NCBI GenBank assembly: GCA_963709355.1
Contig: CAVPVY010000005.1
Span: 620,001 to 684,000 of the forward strand
DNA length: 64,000 bases
Direction: 5' to 3'
From: PLOWO2-12-38-17 sp963709355
GTDB taxonomy: Bacteria > Planctomycetota > Brocadiia > Brocadiales > Brocadiaceae
Below the pieces are notes generated by a model. It searched no databases, had not been told where the DNA came from, and saw only the letters and a program-made list of their open reading frames with translations. A program made the translations under genes and the position numbers. Below are positions 61,341-64,000 of this stretch, piece after piece (the stretch's first letter is position 1; every line of letters starts with the position of its first letter).

Positions 61341-62192
61341 TTAGCGTTTACGGGCGGTTTGATAGTCGTTCTCAACTTGTTTCTCTTCTGATATTGGCAC
61401 CAGACGAGGCTGGACTGACATAATTGTAGTGCCAGGATGTGGATACACTAAACCCCATCCATACTTATAGTCATCAATTACTTTTCGTAATTCTTGAACA
61501 GCGTTTTCGTACAGAATAAACTTAAACCCTTTCACTCCTAGAATTTTTCCAGCGTCCGACAAAGCAGCAATGTACAGTCGGTATTCTCCTCGAGTCAAAT
61601 CGAAAGTCTTATCAAAAAAGCTCCTGGCTTTGCCAATGACCTCTGGGTCTGCTTCAACGAAGGCTTGAGAAAGCCCCTGTCTCTGGCTTTCAATTAGCTT
61701 GTCCGAAATGCTCTTTCCTACACTAGCTCTTATTCCTTGACTTTCCTCTTCCTCATCATCTGAAAACGGAGCAAAGCACCGAACAAATTCTTGGCAGTGC
61801 TCCCCTGGTTTTACAGAGATTACACCGAGTAATAACTCTGGCCAATCCTGCCCTTGCTGTGAAGGAGGCTGTTTCAAGAACATCGTCTGGGCTGGAACAT
61901 GCCATTGCTTTGTTGCAGAATCCCGCCCGCCTGGAGTTGCTTTGACTATGAAACAATCAAGCTTCGAGATATCAACAGTTGTAGCTCCATCGTTATGTAG
62001 GTCTACGAAGACCGTTAAATTAAGATTTCCTAGATAATGATGTAATAAAAAGTTGCCTTGTCCTGGAAGGGTGATGTTAATGTGAGGTGAAGAGACAAGA
62101 GATCGCAATTTAGGCCACAGTGAAACTATCAGAGCAACAACGGCCGTAGCTGCTATCCAGACATCTGGATCGATAAGAAAAGAGAGATTCAT
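61341..62192 (-). CDS. Unknown membrane-anchored protein
   Basis: 283 aa. One N-terminal helix (about residues 10-28, VWIAATAVVALIVSLW), then a soluble domain (INITLPGQGNFLLHHYLGNL, LTVFVDLHNDGATTVDISKL) that looks like a beta sandwich, an acidic stretch (SDDEEEES) and a C-terminal part (EYRLYIAALSDAGKILGVKG). No family recognised. It is 54 bp downstream of the 62247 gene, which has a C-terminal helix; the two probably form one unit. Next to attC-like site 4. Confidence 0.7.
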   Translation of the reverse strand: MNLSFLIDPDVWIAATAVVALIVSLWPKLRSLVSSPHINITLPGQGNFLLHHYLGNLNLTVFVDLHNDGATTVDISKLDCFIVKATPGGRDSATKQWHVPAQTMFLKQPPSQQGQDWPELLLGVISVKPGEHCQEFVRCFAPFSDDEEEESQGIRASVGKSISDKLIESQRQGLSQAFVEADPEVIGKARSFFDKTFDLTRGEYRLYIAALSDAGKILGVKGFKFILYENAVQELRKVIDDYKYGWGLVYPHPGTTIMSVQPRLVPISEEKQVENDYQTARKR

Positions 62193-62246
62193 ATGTTACC
62201 TGCAGATATAGCCTCAAGTGTGAGAGAGTCTCATACGGTATATATT

Positions 62247-63887
62247 TCAGCGCACGACAATCAATAGCCACACCAAAAGTCCTATGACCACATAGAGCAA
62301 TACCTTTTGCCTATTCAAAATAGCCTGTAATCGGCTTACGTCGCCCTTTAGATTCCCGATGCTTTCGGACACTCTCTCCTGAAACGCAGTTGCGTGTGTG
62401 GTCAGCTTAGAAAGGGCCTCGACCAGAGATTTTCTTTTTTCTTCATAACCTTCCGAAATGGAGGCAAGTGCGTCTGCTACCCTTTTCTCGACTCGGTCAG
62501 CGAGATTCTCTCTGTTGTCCGTATTATTGTCAAACTCTTTCTCTATGTCTTTTTCCCCTACCTCATCGATTCTAGGCAAAGACTTTTCGAGTCTTGTGAT
62601 ACGCCAACTCCTCTTGGCCCATTCGTTCGTAAAGTTTTTGAAGGTTGCCCAGGTATCTCCCTTCACGGAGAGCTCTGCGAGAAATTCCAATTTGTCTGTG
62701 GGTGGATAACCTTCCTCCGTTGTTTTCCATGGGACGGCCTGCTTTGCAAGCCTGTAAAGGCGTAATTCTCCAAGCTGCTTTTTCCGCTGCCATCCCGTCA
62801 AGCTTTTAGCCTTTCGCTCGAGCACCATCTCTGCCATTCCAGCGTCCTCCCACGCCCCGCTTAACGAATCATCAACATCCGAGAGGATATCGTGGATAGC
62901 TTCATAAAATACAAGGCTCAAATCTCCGGCCATTACCGAAAGGTCGCGTAAGGTATCGATTTTCTCCTTGTCGGGCTTGCTCAAGATTTCCGAGAAATCA
63001 TCATAAGAAAGATCGAAGTTAGATGAGATTGCGGCACTACGTACCATATCCAATCGTTCTGCTGTCTGTTTGAAGATCCTCCACCGAAACTCCTTAAGAA
63101 CTATGTCCCTTCGATATAGCAACGTTGCAAGCTGACCCGGCGTTAATTGGTTAAGAATATTTTGGGGTATTCCTGAGCTCAGTCCGACTTGTTCTGGCAG
63201 ATGTTCAATGAGCACGTGAGAAATATGCTCGGGTACCTTTGCAACTAGTGCCCATAATGCTTCAACATCCTTCCCCGCCATGTATTCGCCATAGCCATCG
63301 TATCGGCTTCGCCAGCGATCTTCTCCATAGTGTTCGTGGAATGATGGTTTATTGAGGTAGTCTGCCAAAATCTCATATAGCTCAATCTCTGAGACTCGCC
63401 CTTGTTCAAGATAGTTATCTACCGCATATGCGATTAATGAAGCTATAGCTTCTCCACTACCGCTAAGCTGCCGAACCTTTGCTAATCTTGCTTCATGAGG
63501 AAGACTGAAGAATGATTCTGGATTCTTAATGTCCTTATCAAGGAAGTTCCATTCGCTCTCAAGTAAGCAATACTTTACAAGCGGATCGGAATCCATCTCG
63601 ATTCGATCTTTAAGAGCTTTCTCTTCCTCGTTATCATCACGACCGAAATGGAATTTTCTAGCCGCCAAATACCTGACATACACGTTTGAACTGTCCAGGG
63701 CTTTGCGCCGGACTTTTTGCGCAAGATATGCGGGGAAATGAATCTCTTCCAGTGCGGTCAGTATTTGAATCTGTGCTTCCACGCCTAGGCCATCCCATGC
63801 GGCAATCAACTTCTCTGTTCCGCTTGGCGTAGGATGCAGCAGGTCCATCAAGTGCGGTGGCAATGTGCTCTTAATCTCTTTAGTCAT
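62247..63887 (-). CDS. Unknown large protein with C-terminal membrane anchor
   Basis: 546 aa from ATG 63887, which has AAGGAG 8 bases upstream; the frame extends to 63944 without good signals. Mostly helical, with HEAT-like pairs (QIQILTALEEIHFPAYLAQK, SSNVYVRYLAARKFHFG), a central part with many Trp, a coiled stretch (EEKRKSLVEALSKLTTHATA) and one C-terminal helix (KVLLYVVIGLLVWLLIVV). No nuclease, ATPase or other catalytic motif seen. Upstream of the 61341 gene on the same strand. The remaining 113 bases to the window edge hold no gene. Confidence 0.72.
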   Translation of the reverse strand: MTKEIKSTLPPHLMDLLHPTPSGTEKLIAAWDGLGVEAQIQILTALEEIHFPAYLAQKVRRKALDSSNVYVRYLAARKFHFGRDDNEEEKALKDRIEMDSDPLVKYCLLESEWNFLDKDIKNPESFFSLPHEARLAKVRQLSGSGEAIASLIAYAVDNYLEQGRVSEIELYEILADYLNKPSFHEHYGEDRWRSRYDGYGEYMAGKDVEALWALVAKVPEHISHVLIEHLPEQVGLSSGIPQNILNQLTPGQLATLLYRRDIVLKEFRWRIFKQTAERLDMVRSAAISSNFDLSYDDFSEILSKPDKEKIDTLRDLSVMAGDLSLVFYEAIHDILSDVDDSLSGAWEDAGMAEMVLERKAKSLTGWQRKKQLGELRLYRLAKQAVPWKTTEEGYPPTDKLEFLAELSVKGDTWATFKNFTNEWAKRSWRITRLEKSLPRIDEVGEKDIEKEFDNNTDNRENLADRVEKRVADALASISEGYEEKRKSLVEALSKLTTHATAFQERVSESIGNLKGDVSRLQAILNRQKVLLYVVIGLLVWLLIVVR

Positions 63888-64000
63888 CCACGAGCTCCTT
63901 CTCATGCCGTATAACTTATAATTATAACAGAAATAATTCCACAATAATTGGAAAACACAGAAGAAAATCTGTATATCACAATATTTTTGACTTTTGCAGG

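Overview
The window most resembles a chromosomal segment of an anammox planctomycete (Brocadia/Kuenenia/Jettenia-like; genus not resolvable from this sequence alone). The main reason is a six-gene respiratory cluster at 41.5-48.4 kb: Rieske protein, FAD/NAD(P) iron-sulfur oxidoreductase, a split cytochrome b, a membrane-anchored hexaheme cytochrome c and a membrane-anchored octaheme HAO-like protein. This gene set and order is what I recall of the Rieske/cytochrome b complex of Kuenenia. The low GC content, lipid A genes (lpxI, lpxD) and rubrerythrin/superoxide-reductase oxygen defence fit this.

Layout. 0-2.4 kb: hisD and an IS1595-like element. 2.5-12 kb: large secreted or surface proteins (a 1584-aa repeat protein with an exact 978-bp tandem duplication, a 738-aa Ig-like protein, a frameshifted DUF2341/LamG protein). 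12-20.3 kb, minus strand: guaB, priA and a compact set (M20 amidohydrolase, enolase-superfamily epimerase, DUF1611 protein, H-protein-like gene) that looks like a DgcN-DgcA D-glutamate route; the H-protein lacks its lipoyl lysine. 20.5-25.2 kb: GIY-YIG/DUF123, mutS, floA and tRNA-Leu(CAA). 25.3-29.1 kb, minus strand: metal-transporter-like protein, lpxI, lpxD and a CPBP protease. 29.3-34 kb: a second surface-protein region that starts with a duplicate of the 2.4-3.3 kb region, including a deleted copy of the IS, the promoter and the long leader. 34.4-37.6 kb: argH, a four-helix-bundle ORF inside an inverted repeat, lysA. 37.6-41.4 kb: siroheme synthase, sulfite reductase, DsrE remnant, cysteine synthase, JAMM protease and TusA, that is sulfite reduction and cysteine/sulfur transfer. 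41.5-48.4 kb: the respiratory complex. 48.5-56.6 kb: speB, TPR lipoprotein, two ferritin-like proteins, a glutaredoxin/FTR/DUF3422 fusion, hpt, an FHA-protease and two secreted proteins. 56.6-58.9 kb: an SOS operon (lexA, small ORF, dinB) with a perfect LexA box. 59.2-59.6 kb: a Tat-exported superoxide reductase.

59.7-64 kb holds the most unusual structure: four attC-like sites spaced between minus-strand genes, two of which have their stop codon inside the attC core. The genes are a PIN/RHH toxin-antitoxin pair, higA with a broken higB, and two unknown membrane-anchored proteins. I read this as an integron-type cassette array without a visible integrase.

Several genes carry single-base frameshifts (about 11.2, 25.3, 30.53, 39.40 and 39.45 kb). 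Either the surface and accessory genes are decaying, or the assembly has residual indel errors; raw reads would decide.
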